Source of the DNA: an uncultured Caulobacter sp.
GTDB lineage: Bacteria; Pseudomonadota; Alphaproteobacteria; Caulobacterales; Caulobacteraceae
NCBI GenBank assembly: GCA_937925635.1
Contig: CALALX010000074.1
Coordinates: 1-60,624, forward strand
Reading direction: 5' to 3'
DNA: 60,624 nt
The number at the start of each line of letters is the position of its first letter. Within the stretch, counting starts at the first letter, position 1. Position numbers and translations under genes: made by a program. Of the stretch, positions 40,833 through 49,966 are shown one piece after another. The notes beneath the pieces are model-generated. The model had not been told where the DNA came from. It did no database searches and saw only the letters and a program-made list of their open reading frames with translations.

Positions 40833-41470
40833 GATCGCTGTCCGGACGGCGTGGCGAAACTCAGTCGCAGGGTGGCCAGGCTGGTCTCCCGGATCGGATC
40901 GAGGTCCATCTCCGGATCGACCAGGCACTGGATCGACAAGCCGAGCAACAGGCTGCCGACCATCAGGGCGGCGGCGTCCGGATCGAGGTCGGCGCGGATG
41001 GCGCCCTCGTCCTGGCCGCGAATGACGATGCCTTCGAGCAGTCGTTCGACCCGCGTGTGCGAGGCCGCGAAGGCCGTGCGCAACGTCGACAGATCGGCCA
41101 CGGCGTCGGCCATCAGCATGAAGTAGGCGCGCCCGTCCGCCTCCAGCTTCAGGCGGCGAAGATAGTGGTCAACGTAGGCCAGCAGGGCGTCGAGGCCGGG
41201 GGCCCGATCGATGCCGGCGGCGGCCAGCGCCTCGTTCTGTCGCTCGTGCAGGTGGGCGATCAGGGCCTCGGTCATGCCCTGCTTGGAGCCGAACTTCTGG
41301 GTCGCCAGGCCCCGGCTGTAGCCGGCCCGCTGGCCGATCGCCTCGAAGGTCGCCGCCCGCACGCCCTGCTCGACAACGAGCTCGGTCGCAGCCCTCAGGA
41401 GCCGACGCTCCGATTCGTCCCGGCGTTCGGCCTGGGATCGCCTGGCGGTGGTGGTCACGCGGTCGGGCAT
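40829..41470 (-). CDS. TetR-family regulator of the rubredoxin-P450 locus
   Basis: 213 aa. HTH at about residues 18-65: RRDESERRLLRAATELVVEQ, ATFEAIGQRAGYSRGLATQKF; then a helical ligand-binding domain (LLAYVDHYLRRLKLEADGRAYFMLM). It is divergent from the P450 gene, with 99 bases between starts that hold inverted motifs, and coupled to rubredoxin. Probably represses both, responding to a hydrophobic substrate. Confidence 0.92.
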   Translation of the reverse strand: MPDRVTTTARRSQAERRDESERRLLRAATELVVEQGVRAATFEAIGQRAGYSRGLATQKFGSKQGMTEALIAHLHERQNEALAAAGIDRAPGLDALLAYVDHYLRRLKLEADGRAYFMLMADAVADLSTLRTAFAASHTRVERLLEGIVIRGQDEGAIRADLDPDAAALMVGSLLLGLSIQCLVDPEMDLDPIRETSLATLRLSFATPSGQRS

Positions 41471-41484
41471 GGGCGATCTCTAAC

Positions 41485-41526
41485 TTATTTGTTGGACGTA
41501 TAGCAACTGAATGCTAGACAAATGAT
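41485..41526. promoter_or_regulatory. Candidate TetR operator and divergent promoter region
   Basis: Within the tetR-P450 gap: CTTATTTGT on the left and ACAAATGATAAG on the right are complementary apart from a short insertion, and TTGTTGGACGTATAGCAA (41490-41507) is an imperfect palindrome centred on ACGT. AT-rich compared with surroundings. Which palindrome the TetR protein binds is undecided. Confidence 0.4.
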
Positions 41527-41569
41527 AAGGCCGCCGGGTGAGAGCGGCGCCACGCTACGGGAGATACGG

Positions 41570-42841
41570 ATGATTCCGCAGGACATCGCCAACACCATCG
41601 TCGACCCCAAGGCGTACGCCCACTGGGATCGATCGCACGAGGCCTTCCGTTGGCTGCGCGCCAATGCGCCGCTGGAGCAGGCCCAGCCCGAGGGCTTCGA
41701 TCCCTTCTGGGTGGTCACGCGGTTCGCCGACATCCAGGAGGTCGAGAAGCAGAACGACCTGTTCCACAACGGCGACCGGGCGACCGTGGTGACGCCCATC
41801 GAGGCCGATCTGAAGGTCCGGCAGCTGACCGGCGGCTCGCCGCACCTGGTCCGCTCGCTGGTCCAGATGGACAATCCGGACCACTTCGCCTACCGCCGGC
41901 TGACCCAGGCTTGGTTCCTGCCGCAGAACCTCCGCCAGCTGGAAGCGCGAATCCGCGAGATCGCGCGCGGCTTCGTGGACCGCATGGCCGAGAAGGGCGA
42001 TCGCTGCGACTTCGCCCGCGACGTCGCCTTCCTCTATCCGCTGCATGTGATCATGGAAGTGCTCGGCGTGCCCGAGTGCGATGAGCCGCGCATGCTCAAG
42101 CTGACCCAGGAGCTGTTCGGCAGCGCCGATCCCGAGCTGAACCGCTCCGGCGGGGCCGTCACCGACGTCGACGCCGGCATCGCCAACGTCCAGGCCACGG
42201 TCGTGGACTTCATGACCTACTTCAACGCCATGACCGAGGACCGTCGGCGCAATCCGCGCAACGACCTCGCCAGCGTCATCGCCAACGGCCAGATCGAGGG
42301 CCAGCCGCTCGGCCATCTCGAGGCCATGAGCTACTACATCATCGCCGCCACGGCCGGGCACGACACGACCTCCAACACCACGTCCGGCGCCATGTGGGCC
42401 ATGGCCGAGAACCCCGACCAGTTCCGCAAGGTGAAGGACAACCTCGCCCTGATCCCGGGCCTGATCGAGGAATCGATCCGCTGGGAAACGCCGGTGAAGC
42501 ACTTCATGCGCACGGCGACCGCCGACGCCGAACTGGCGGGCCGCAAGATCGCCAAGGGCGACTGGCTGTACCTGAGCTATCCGTCGGGCAATCGCGACGA
42601 GAGCGTGTTCACCGATCCCTACCGCTTCGACATCGAGCGCACGCCCAACAAGCACGTCGCCTTCGGCTACGGGGCCCACGTCTGCCTGGGCCAGCACCTG
42701 GCCCGCATGGAAATGCGCCTGCTGTGGGAGGAGCTGCTGCCCCGGCTGGAGAGCATCGAGCTCGACGGCGAGCCACGTCGCATGGAGGCGGGCTTCGTCT
42801 GCGGTCCGAAGGCGGTCCCGGTCCGCTTCCGGATGCACTGA
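41570..42841 (+). CDS. Cytochrome P450
   Basis: 423 aa from ATG 41570 (GGGAG upstream). Soluble bacterial P450: I-helix AGHDTTSNT (acid-alcohol pair present), ExxR in EESIRWETP, haem loop FGYGAHVCLGQHLA with axial Cys372. Family unassigned by eye; the sequence resembles the group that hydroxylates alkyl, terpene or steroid side chains. The neighbouring rubredoxin may supply electrons, which would be unusual because P450s normally use ferredoxins. Confidence 0.94.
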   Translation: MIPQDIANTIVDPKAYAHWDRSHEAFRWLRANAPLEQAQPEGFDPFWVVTRFADIQEVEKQNDLFHNGDRATVVTPIEADLKVRQLTGGSPHLVRSLVQMDNPDHFAYRRLTQAWFLPQNLRQLEARIREIARGFVDRMAEKGDRCDFARDVAFLYPLHVIMEVLGVPECDEPRMLKLTQELFGSADPELNRSGGAVTDVDAGIANVQATVVDFMTYFNAMTEDRRRNPRNDLASVIANGQIEGQPLGHLEAMSYYIIAATAGHDTTSNTTSGAMWAMAENPDQFRKVKDNLALIPGLIEESIRWETPVKHFMRTATADAELAGRKIAKGDWLYLSYPSGNRDESVFTDPYRFDIERTPNKHVAFGYGAHVCLGQHLARMEMRLLWEELLPRLESIELDGEPRRMEAGFVCGPKAVPVRFRMH

Positions 42842-42845
42842 CCCG

Positions 42846-42880
42846 GAGCGGTCGATCTGATGGTTTCAGATCGACCGCTC
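42846..42880. terminator. Probable bidirectional terminator
   Basis: Perfect 15-bp stem GAGCGGTCGATCTGA, loop TGGTT, exact complement; five bases after the P450 stop codon. Followed by TAGTTTCCTT, a weak T-tract. It lies between the P450 gene and the convergent hydroxylase-like gene, so it can serve both. Confidence 0.75.
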
Positions 42881-42941
42881 TAGTTTCCTTGCTGGTCGCG
42901 CGATTGGTCCGATAGCCGGTTCCGGCCTATGGGAACGCGCC

Positions 42942-43943
42942 CTAGTTGAGGCGTCCCGGGGCGGCGACCGCGCCGCTTCCGCGGTCCTCGGCGAGAATCT
43001 GCGGCGCCAGGGCCGCCAGCGCCGGATTGATCACCAGGCTCGAGAAGGCGGTCATGAAGCTGGCCCCGTTGATCAGCAGCAGCTGTTCGGCGCCGGCCTG
43101 CCGCAAGGCGGCGGTGACCACGTTCAGCGCCTGACGGTAGCGGCCCTCGCCGTCCGGCGCCTCGCCATACTGGGCCCAGAGCGCGCGCCAGACGCGGTGG
43201 AACGGGGTCAGCACCGCCCCGACCTGCTGGACCAGCGGCCCCGGTTGCGCCTCGCGCAGCAGGAACTGGATATGGTCGCGCACCTCCCAGGGCGTCATCA
43301 CCACCGGGGCGTTGACCCGTTCGACCTCAAGTTCGGCGACCCGGCCCGGCTCCGGCGCGACACGCTGCGGCGCCCAGTCGGGCAGGGCCATGCTGTGCGG
43401 CTTGCCGGCCTGGAACAGATCCCAGAACTTCGCCCCGCCGACGGTGTCGGCCACCAAATGGATCCGCGACTTGCCGGTCTCGTTGCTGACCATGTGCGGC
43501 AACCAGGTGTCGAACACCCAGCACTCGCCGGCGGCCATGTTGATCTCCGCCGCCCCGGCCCGGAAGCGCACCTCGGGGAAGGTGACGATCGGCACATGGA
43601 CGCGCAGGTGGTCGCGCCAGTAGTAGCCGAGGTCGGCGTGCGGCGTGACCTCGGCGTTGCCCTGCAGGCGCATCAGCCGCGATCGGCCCCAGACGGCGCC
43701 CAGGCTCTCCATCGCCTGCATCAGATAGGCGCAGCGGCGCAGCAGCGGCGTCGGCTGCATCGGCCCCGTCGGCGACTCCCCGGTCACCACGCCGCCGGCC
43801 GAGACCAGCGGCAGATAGTCGTTGCCGGCGTAGCCCGCCGGATGCGGGAACCAGTTCTCCTCGCCGAGGGCGGCGATCTCGGCGGCCAGCGCCTCCGCGT
43901 CGAAGGCGAGCGGCAGCTGGATGAACGGGGCGGGAAGCTTCAA
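42942..43943 (-). CDS. Aspartyl/asparaginyl beta-hydroxylase-domain protein
   Basis: 333 aa. The N-terminal ~200 residues are a 2-oxoglutarate/Fe(II) double-stranded beta-helix: HADLGYYWRDHLRVHVPIVT carries the first His, RIHLVAD near residue 160 the second; FDTWLPHMVSNETGKSR is also typical. The C-terminal ~110 residues (VRDHIQFLLREAQPGPLVQQ) form an extra helical domain. Substrate not known. No signal peptide. Confidence 0.85.
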   Translation of the reverse strand: MKLPAPFIQLPLAFDAEALAAEIAALGEENWFPHPAGYAGNDYLPLVSAGGVVTGESPTGPMQPTPLLRRCAYLMQAMESLGAVWGRSRLMRLQGNAEVTPHADLGYYWRDHLRVHVPIVTFPEVRFRAGAAEINMAAGECWVFDTWLPHMVSNETGKSRIHLVADTVGGAKFWDLFQAGKPHSMALPDWAPQRVAPEPGRVAELEVERVNAPVVMTPWEVRDHIQFLLREAQPGPLVQQVGAVLTPFHRVWRALWAQYGEAPDGEGRYRQALNVVTAALRQAGAEQLLLINGASFMTAFSSLVINPALAALAPQILAEDRGSGAVAAPGRLN

Positions 43944-44064
43944 GGTCGGGGTCTCCGTACGGACGGGGCTGTTCTATCCGCGCCGCCCGCCGGTGTCACG
44001 GCGGCCGCCTTGCCGTCCTGAAGCCGGGCGCCTAACCTCGCGGCCGGGGGAAGGAGGGCGGATC

Positions 44065-45387
44065 ATGCTGGAGCGGATCTTCCGGCTGAAGGAGAACGGC
44101 ACGGCGGTGCGCACCGAGGTGCTGGCCGGGTTCACCACCTTCCTGACCATGGCCTACATCATCCTGGTCAATCCGACGATCCTGGCCGACGCCGGGATGC
44201 CGGCGGCGGGCGCGGCGGCGGCCACCTGCCTGGCGGCCGCCTTCGGCTCGATCTGCATGGGCCTGTTCGCCAACTACCCGATCGCGCTGGCCCCCGGCAT
44301 GGGGCTGAACGCCTACTTCACCTACACCGTGGTCAAGGGCATGGGCCTGCCCTGGGAGACCGCGCTGGGCTGCGTCTTCCTGTCGGGCGTCGCCTTCCTG
44401 CTGCTGACCGTCGCGGGCGTGCGACGGCTGATCGTGGGCGCCATCCCGCGCGATCTGTTCGCGGCCATCGCCGCCGGCATCGGCCTGTTCATCGCCTTCA
44501 TCGGCCTGCGGAGCGCAGGCCTCGTCGTCGCCCACCCGGCCACCACCGTGGCGCTCGGCGATCTGACCGCTCCGGCCGCGGCCCTGGCCGTTTTCGGCCT
44601 GGCGGTGACCGCCGCCCTGCTCGCCTGGCGCGTCAAGGCGGCCATGCTGATCGGCATCCTGGCCACCACGGCCCTGGCCTGGATCCTCGGCCTGGTGGAC
44701 TTCCGGCCCGCGCCCTACAACGTGGCCGAACTGACCGCGACGGCCTTCAAGCTCGACGTCCCGGCGGCCTTGGGTCTCGGCGGCGGCGGCCTGACCCTGG
44801 CGCTGGTCGAGATCCTGTTCGTGTTCCTGTTCGTCGACCTGTTCGACAACGTCGGCACCCTGGTGGCGGTCAGCAAGCGGGCCGGCATCGTCGACCCAGA
44901 GACCGGCGAGATTCCCCGCCTCGACAAGGTCCTTCTCACCGATTCCGCCGCCACCATGGTCGGCGCGGTGGCGGGAACCACCACCACGGTCAGCTACATC
45001 GAGAGCGCCGCGGGCGTTTCCGCCGGGGGCCGCACGGGCCTGACCGCGGTCGTTGTCGGTCTGCTGTTCCTGGCCGCGATGGCGTTCGCGCCCTTCGCCC
45101 AGGCCATCCCGCCCGCCGCCACGGCCCCGGCCCTGATCCTGGTCGGCGCCATGATGATGGCGCCGCTGGCGGGGAGCGACTGGACCGATCCGATGGTGGC
45201 CGTCCCCGGCTTCCTGACCCTGATCGCCATCCCGCTGACCTTCTCGATCGCCAACGGCCTGGCTTTCGGCATCATCGCCCATGCGGTGCTCAAGCTGGCC
45301 CGGGGCCAGGCCCGACCAGCCGACTGGCCGGTGTTCCTGCTGGCGGCCTTGTTCGCGGTCCGCTTCGTCTGGCTCGCGGCGGGGTAG
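44065..45387 (+). CDS. NCS2-family purine/nucleobase permease (AzgA/PbuG type)
   Basis: 440 aa from ATG 44065 with AAGGAGG upstream; earlier starts would add 48 unlikely residues. Twelve to fourteen membrane segments. Marks: TEVLAGFTTFLTMAYIILVNP at the N-terminus, LAPGMGLNAYFTYTVV, and VAGTTTTVSYIESAAGVSAG. Proton-driven import of hypoxanthine, guanine or adenine is the usual role. Followed by tRNA-Arg. Confidence 0.95.
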   Translation: MLERIFRLKENGTAVRTEVLAGFTTFLTMAYIILVNPTILADAGMPAAGAAAATCLAAAFGSICMGLFANYPIALAPGMGLNAYFTYTVVKGMGLPWETALGCVFLSGVAFLLLTVAGVRRLIVGAIPRDLFAAIAAGIGLFIAFIGLRSAGLVVAHPATTVALGDLTAPAAALAVFGLAVTAALLAWRVKAAMLIGILATTALAWILGLVDFRPAPYNVAELTATAFKLDVPAALGLGGGGLTLALVEILFVFLFVDLFDNVGTLVAVSKRAGIVDPETGEIPRLDKVLLTDSAATMVGAVAGTTTTVSYIESAAGVSAGGRTGLTAVVVGLLFLAAMAFAPFAQAIPPAATAPALILVGAMMMAPLAGSDWTDPMVAVPGFLTLIAIPLTFSIANGLAFGIIAHAVLKLARGQARPADWPVFLLAALFAVRFVWLAAG

Positions 45388-45433
45388 CGCTCGGCGCCGA
45401 CTTCCGCTAAAGACCCGCCTCCGCCAGCGATCC

Positions 45434-45510
45434 GCACCCGTAGCTCAGCTGGATAGAGCGTTGCCCTCCGAAGGCAAAGGTCACACGTTCGAATCGTGTC
45501 GGGTGCGCCA
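45434..45510 (+). tRNA. tRNA-Arg (anticodon CCG)
   Basis: 77 bases including CCA. The acceptor stem GCACCCG pairs with CGGGTGC; discriminator G; anticodon stem TTGCC with loop CTCCGAA gives anticodon CCG (codon CGG); T-arm ACACGTTCGAATCGTGT. Cloverleaf intact. Confidence 0.96.
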
Positions 45511-45556
45511 TTCGTTTGCCGGGGTCGGACGGGGCCGGGGCCGCGTGGGCCCGCGA

Positions 45557-46525
45557 CTACAACCACTTCGAGCGTTTGAACCGCGCGTAGAGAACGGCGC
45601 AGACGGCCAGGATGAGCGCCACCGCCAGCGGATAGCCGTACTTCCAGTGCAGCTCCGGCATGTGGTCGAAGTTCATGCCGTAGACGCCGGCGATGGCGGT
45701 CGGGACGGCCAGGATGGCCGCCCAGGCGGCGAGGCGGCGGGTGATCGCCCCCTGACGCTGTTGCTCGAGCAGGGTGCTGGCCTCGAACACCGACGACAGC
45801 ACCTCGCGCAGCCCCTCGACCATCGAGGCGACCCGGCGCACATGGTCGCCGACATCGCGGAAGTAGGGCCGCACCTCCGGATCGACACAGGGCAGATCGT
45901 GATGCTCAAGGCGGCTGGCGACCTCCTCCATCGGCCCCAGCACGCGCCGGAAACGCATGAGCTCGCGGCGCAGGTTGAAGATGCGATTGACCTCATGACG
46001 GCTGAGGAAGGCGTCGAGCGCGTAGTGCTCCATGGCCAGGACCTCTTCCTCGATGGCGTCGACGATCGGAAAGTAGCCGTCGACGATGAAATCGAGGACC
46101 GCGTGCAGGATGTAGTCGACGCCGTGCCTGAGCTGGTCTGGGGCCGCCTCCAGATGATGGCGCAGCTCAAGGTGGGCCCGCGCCGAGCCGTGCCGGACGG
46201 TGATGATATGGTCATGGCCGACGAACAGGTCGGTCTCGCCGTAGCCGATCACCCCCTGGTCGAGATGGGCCGTGCGGGCGACGACGAAGAGGTGTTCGCC
46301 ATAGACGTCGACCTTGGGCATCTGGTCGGCCTTCAGCGCGTCCTCGATAGCCAGCGGATGCAGCTTGAAGCGCTGCCGCAACACCTCAAGCTCGGCCGCG
46401 CTCGGCTCGAAGAGGCCGATCCAGGCATATTCCCCGGGCGCCATGGCCAGGCTCTCGGGGACGGCCAGGTCGATTTCCCGAAGGCGCCTGCCCTCCCCGT
46501 AAACATAGGCCGCGACGACGCTCAT
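45557..46525 (-). CDS. corA: Magnesium/cobalt channel CorA
   Basis: 322 aa. A large cytoplasmic N-terminal domain precedes two C-terminal membrane helices with the selectivity motif YGMNFDHMPEL between them. C-terminal basic tail RFKRSKWL. Family-typical VVAAYVYGEGRRLREIDL and MRFRRVLGPMEEVASRLE. It lies 70 bases downstream of kdpE on the same strand but is probably expressed separately. Confidence 0.95.
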   Translation of the reverse strand: MSVVAAYVYGEGRRLREIDLAVPESLAMAPGEYAWIGLFEPSAAELEVLRQRFKLHPLAIEDALKADQMPKVDVYGEHLFVVARTAHLDQGVIGYGETDLFVGHDHIITVRHGSARAHLELRHHLEAAPDQLRHGVDYILHAVLDFIVDGYFPIVDAIEEEVLAMEHYALDAFLSRHEVNRIFNLRRELMRFRRVLGPMEEVASRLEHHDLPCVDPEVRPYFRDVGDHVRRVASMVEGLREVLSSVFEASTLLEQQRQGAITRRLAAWAAILAVPTAIAGVYGMNFDHMPELHWKYGYPLAVALILAVCAVLYARFKRSKWL

Positions 46526-46595
46526 CTGGTGCCTGCTCGATCCTCTGCGCGCCGGGACGCTGGTCGGTAGTTAATCCGGTTCGCGGGAAAACGTC

Positions 46596-47282
46596 CTAGC
46601 CGAAACGGTAGCCGACCCCCGGTTCGGTCAGAATGACCGCCGGCGCGGCCGGATCCGTCTCCAGCTTCTGGCGCAGCTGGCCGACGAAGACCCGCAGGTA
46701 CTGAACGTCGTGTTCATGGGCGGGGCCCCAGACGGCGGTGAGGATCTGGCGATGGGTCAGCACCCGGCCGGCGCCCCCCGCCAGACAGGCCAGGAGATCG
46801 TACTCCTTGGGCGACAGCTTGACCGCCTCGCCGGCCTTGGTGACCCTGCGGTTGACCAGGTCGATCTCGACCTCGCCGGAGCGCATGATCTGCTCGGCGC
46901 CCTCGCGGCGCAGGCGGTGGCGCATGGCGACGCGCAGTCGAGCGAGCAGCTCGCCGACCCCGAACGGCTTTTCCACATAGTCGTCGGCGCCGGCGTCGAG
47001 GGCGTCGATCTTCTCGGTCTCTCGGTCCCGGGCGGAGAGGATCAGGATCGGGCCGTCGTAGAAGGCGCGGGCCTTCTGAAGCGCTTCCTTGCCGTCCATG
47101 TCCGGCAGTCCGAGGTCGAGCACCACCGCGTCGGGCGGTTTGCGGGCGATCTCGCGCAGGCCGGCGCCGGCGTCGTCGGCGCGGACGTGCTCGTAGCCGG
47201 AGGCGTCGAGCGCCGGCCCCAGGAAGCGGTGAATCTGGGGCTCGTCGTCGATGACGAGGATGCGGGGGCGATAGGCGGTCAA
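46596..47282 (-). CDS. kdpE: Response regulator KdpE
   Basis: 228 aa, OmpR/PhoB type. Receiver domain with IDDEPQIHRFL and the phospho-acceptor Asp56 in VVLDLGLPD; a Lys in the receiver (VEKPFGVGELLARL); DNA-binding winged helix LSPKEYDLLACLAG, VGQLRQKLETDPAAP, TEPGVGYRF. Overlaps kdpD by four bases (ATGA). Activates the kdp operon under potassium limitation. Confidence 0.96.
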   Translation of the reverse strand: MTAYRPRILVIDDEPQIHRFLGPALDASGYEHVRADDAGAGLREIARKPPDAVVLDLGLPDMDGKEALQKARAFYDGPILILSARDRETEKIDALDAGADDYVEKPFGVGELLARLRVAMRHRLRREGAEQIMRSGEVEIDLVNRRVTKAGEAVKLSPKEYDLLACLAGGAGRVLTHRQILTAVWGPAHEHDVQYLRVFVGQLRQKLETDPAAPAVILTEPGVGYRFG

Positions 47283-49966
47283 AGCATGTGTCCCGGCGTG
47301 GCGGTTTCCTTGCGCAGGCTGATCAGGATGCGGGTGCCGCGTCCGTCGTGGATCGGGCTGGCGGCGGCGATTCGCCCGCCCATGGCTTCAACGAAGCCCT
47401 TGGAGATGGCCAGCCCCAGGCCGGCGCCCTTGCCGCGATCGGTGGCCTCCTCCATACGCCGGAACCGCTCGAAGACGCGCTCCAGCTCGGCGGTGAGGAT
47501 GCCCCGGCCCTCGTCCTCGATCGAGATCACCACATTGCCGCGATCCTCGTAGGCGGCGGTCTCGATGGCCGAGCCATCGGGGCTGTAGGCGATGGCGTTT
47601 TCCAGGATGTTGACCAGGGCCTGCTCGAGCAGGGACGGATCGGCCATGACCATGCTGAGCTCGGCCGGGAAGTCGCGGTCCAGCCGGCGGTGCTCGAGCC
47701 GGCGCTCGACCCGCGCGATCGCCGCGCCCAGCACGTCTCGCACGTCGGTCCATTCGCGGCGTGTGACCAGGGCGCCGCCCTCCAGCCGGGTCATGTCCAG
47801 CAGGTCGCCGACATAGCGATTCAGCCGCTCGGCCTCCTCGCGAATTGACAGCAACAGGTCGGTGCGCACCCGCGCCTCCATGCCCTTGCCGAAGTCGATC
47901 AGGGTGGTCACCGCGCCCAGCACCGTCGACAGGGGCGTGCGCAGGTCATGACTGACCGAGTTGAGCAGGGCTGAGCGCAATCTGTCGGACCGGCGCAGCG
48001 CTTCGGCGTCTGCGGCCTCGGCCGCGAATTCGGCCCGCTCCAGGGCGATGGCGCCCTGGTCGAGCAGCGCGAGGGCGAAGCGCTCGTCCTCCTCGGCCGC
48101 CAGCGCCCGGGGCTCGAGCGCGACGACGCCCGAGCGCGCCTTGACGCCCTGGAGCGGCCGGAAGGTCCAGCCGGCGTTGGGCAGGGTGCCGGTGCCGGCT
48201 CCGGCCGGCTCGCCCCGCTCCCAGGCCCAGCGGGCGGCGGCGATGTCGCCGGTGGACAAGGTCTCCATGTCCGGCGAGGCGGCGCTGGCGACGATGTCGC
48301 CGTCGGCCGGCAGGAAGACGATGGCCTTGCCGCCGGTCGCCGCCGCCAGCTGTTCGGCCAGGGCGGCGGCGGCCTGCTCCTTGCGCGCGGCGCCGGACAG
48401 TCGCCGGCTGGCCGCCAATAGGGCGGAGATGGCCGAGGCCCGGCGCGATGTGGCCCGCGCCTGGTCCCTGACGCGACCCGCCAGCCAGCCCGTGGTCATG
48501 GCGGCGGCGAAGAAGACCGCAAACGTCAGCACATCGGCGGGATGGCCGATCAGGAAGGTGAGGCGAGGTTCCAGAAAGAAGAAGTTGTAGGCGACCGCCG
48601 CCATCGCCGCCGCGGTGACCGCCGGCCACAGGCCGAACGCCAGCCCCGATCCCAGCACGCTGAGCATGAAGATCATCGCCAGATTGGCGTTCTCGACCTG
48701 ACGGTCCATCAGCATCGCCAGCCCGATGGCCGCGGCGACCAGGGTCGCGGCGCCGAGGTGTCCGCGCCAGTTCGGGCGATCCTCCCGCCGTCGCGGCCGG
48801 ACCGCCTGGGCGGCATGGTCGTCGGCGCCCGCCTCGGTGATGATGTGCAACGCCGCGCCCGCCGCGCCGTCCAGCAGGGCCGGCGCGAGCGAGCGGCCGA
48901 ACAGGCTCCGCCACTTCGATCGCCGGGACTTGCCCACCACGATCTGGGTCACATTGTTGCGCCGGGCGTAGTCGCGCACGGCGGCGACCAGGTCATCGCC
49001 ATTGAGCACCACCGTGGAGCCGCCCAGCTGTTCGGCCAGCTTGAGCGCCTCGTTCAGCTTGACCCGGCCGATGGCGTCGCCGGCGGCGCGGTTGGGCCGC
49101 TCGATGTGCGCCACCGTCCAGGAGGCGTCCATCATCATGTCGGACAGGCGGCGGCCGGCGCGGACCAGCGAGCCGGCCATGGCGTCGGGCCCGATCAGCA
49201 CCAGGATCCGCTCGCCCGCCGCCCAGGGTCCCTCGACTCCGGCCGCGCGCATGGCCTGGTTCAGCTGGTCGTCGACCGTCTGGGCGGCGCGGCGCAGCGC
49301 CAACTCGCGCAGGGCGGTCAGGTTTTCGGGCTTGAAGAAGCGGTCGGCGGCCAGTCGCGCCGTCTCGGGAACATAGACCTTGCCCGCCGCCATCCGTTCG
49401 CGCAGCTCGGTCGGGGTGATGTCGATCAGCTCGATCTCGTCGGCGCGGGACAGGACGCTATCGGGCACCGTCTCGCGCTGGCGCACGCCAGTGATCTTCC
49501 AGACCACGTCGACGAGGCTTTCCAGGTGCTGGACGTTGAGCGTGGTCCAGACGTCGATGCCGGCGGCCAGCAGCTCTTCGACATCCTGCCAACGCTTGGG
49601 ATGACGCGAGCCGGGGGCATTGGAGTGAGCGTACTCATCGACCAGGAGCAGCTGGGGCTTGCGCGCCAGGGCGGCGTCGAGGTCGAACTCGAGCAACGTC
49701 CGGTCGCGGTAGTCGATCGGCCTGCGCGGCAGGACCTCCAGGCCTTCGAGAAGGGCCTCCGTCTCCTGCCGGCCGTGCGTCTCGACGACGCCGACCAGCA
49801 CGTCGCCGCCGCCCGTCTTGAAGCGGGCGGCGGCGCTAAGCATCTCGAACGTCTTGCCGACGCCCGGGGCCATGCCGAGGAAGACCTTCAGCCGACCCCG
49901 GCCGCCCCGTCCCGCCGCGGCGAGCAGGGCGTCAGGATCCGGGCGTGGCGGCTCGTCGGGACTCAT
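47279..49966 (-). CDS. kdpD: Potassium-sensing histidine kinase KdpD
   Basis: 895 aa. N-terminal KdpD domain with Walker A GMAPGVGKT at 31-39, a UspA-like domain (about 250-375), four membrane helices (about 400-500), a GAF-like region, then HisKA and HATPase domains. Phospho-acceptor His673 in SVSHDLRTPLS is at the same number as in E. coli KdpD. The ATG overlaps the kdpC stop and its stop overlaps kdpE. Forms the KdpDE system. Confidence 0.97.
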   Translation of the reverse strand: MSPDEPPRPDPDALLAAAGRGGRGRLKVFLGMAPGVGKTFEMLSAAARFKTGGGDVLVGVVETHGRQETEALLEGLEVLPRRPIDYRDRTLLEFDLDAALARKPQLLLVDEYAHSNAPGSRHPKRWQDVEELLAAGIDVWTTLNVQHLESLVDVVWKITGVRQRETVPDSVLSRADEIELIDITPTELRERMAAGKVYVPETARLAADRFFKPENLTALRELALRRAAQTVDDQLNQAMRAAGVEGPWAAGERILVLIGPDAMAGSLVRAGRRLSDMMMDASWTVAHIERPNRAAGDAIGRVKLNEALKLAEQLGGSTVVLNGDDLVAAVRDYARRNNVTQIVVGKSRRSKWRSLFGRSLAPALLDGAAGAALHIITEAGADDHAAQAVRPRRREDRPNWRGHLGAATLVAAAIGLAMLMDRQVENANLAMIFMLSVLGSGLAFGLWPAVTAAAMAAVAYNFFFLEPRLTFLIGHPADVLTFAVFFAAAMTTGWLAGRVRDQARATSRRASAISALLAASRRLSGAARKEQAAAALAEQLAAATGGKAIVFLPADGDIVASAASPDMETLSTGDIAAARWAWERGEPAGAGTGTLPNAGWTFRPLQGVKARSGVVALEPRALAAEEDERFALALLDQGAIALERAEFAAEAADAEALRRSDRLRSALLNSVSHDLRTPLSTVLGAVTTLIDFGKGMEARVRTDLLLSIREEAERLNRYVGDLLDMTRLEGGALVTRREWTDVRDVLGAAIARVERRLEHRRLDRDFPAELSMVMADPSLLEQALVNILENAIAYSPDGSAIETAAYEDRGNVVISIEDEGRGILTAELERVFERFRRMEEATDRGKGAGLGLAISKGFVEAMGGRIAAASPIHDGRGTRILISLRKETATPGHML

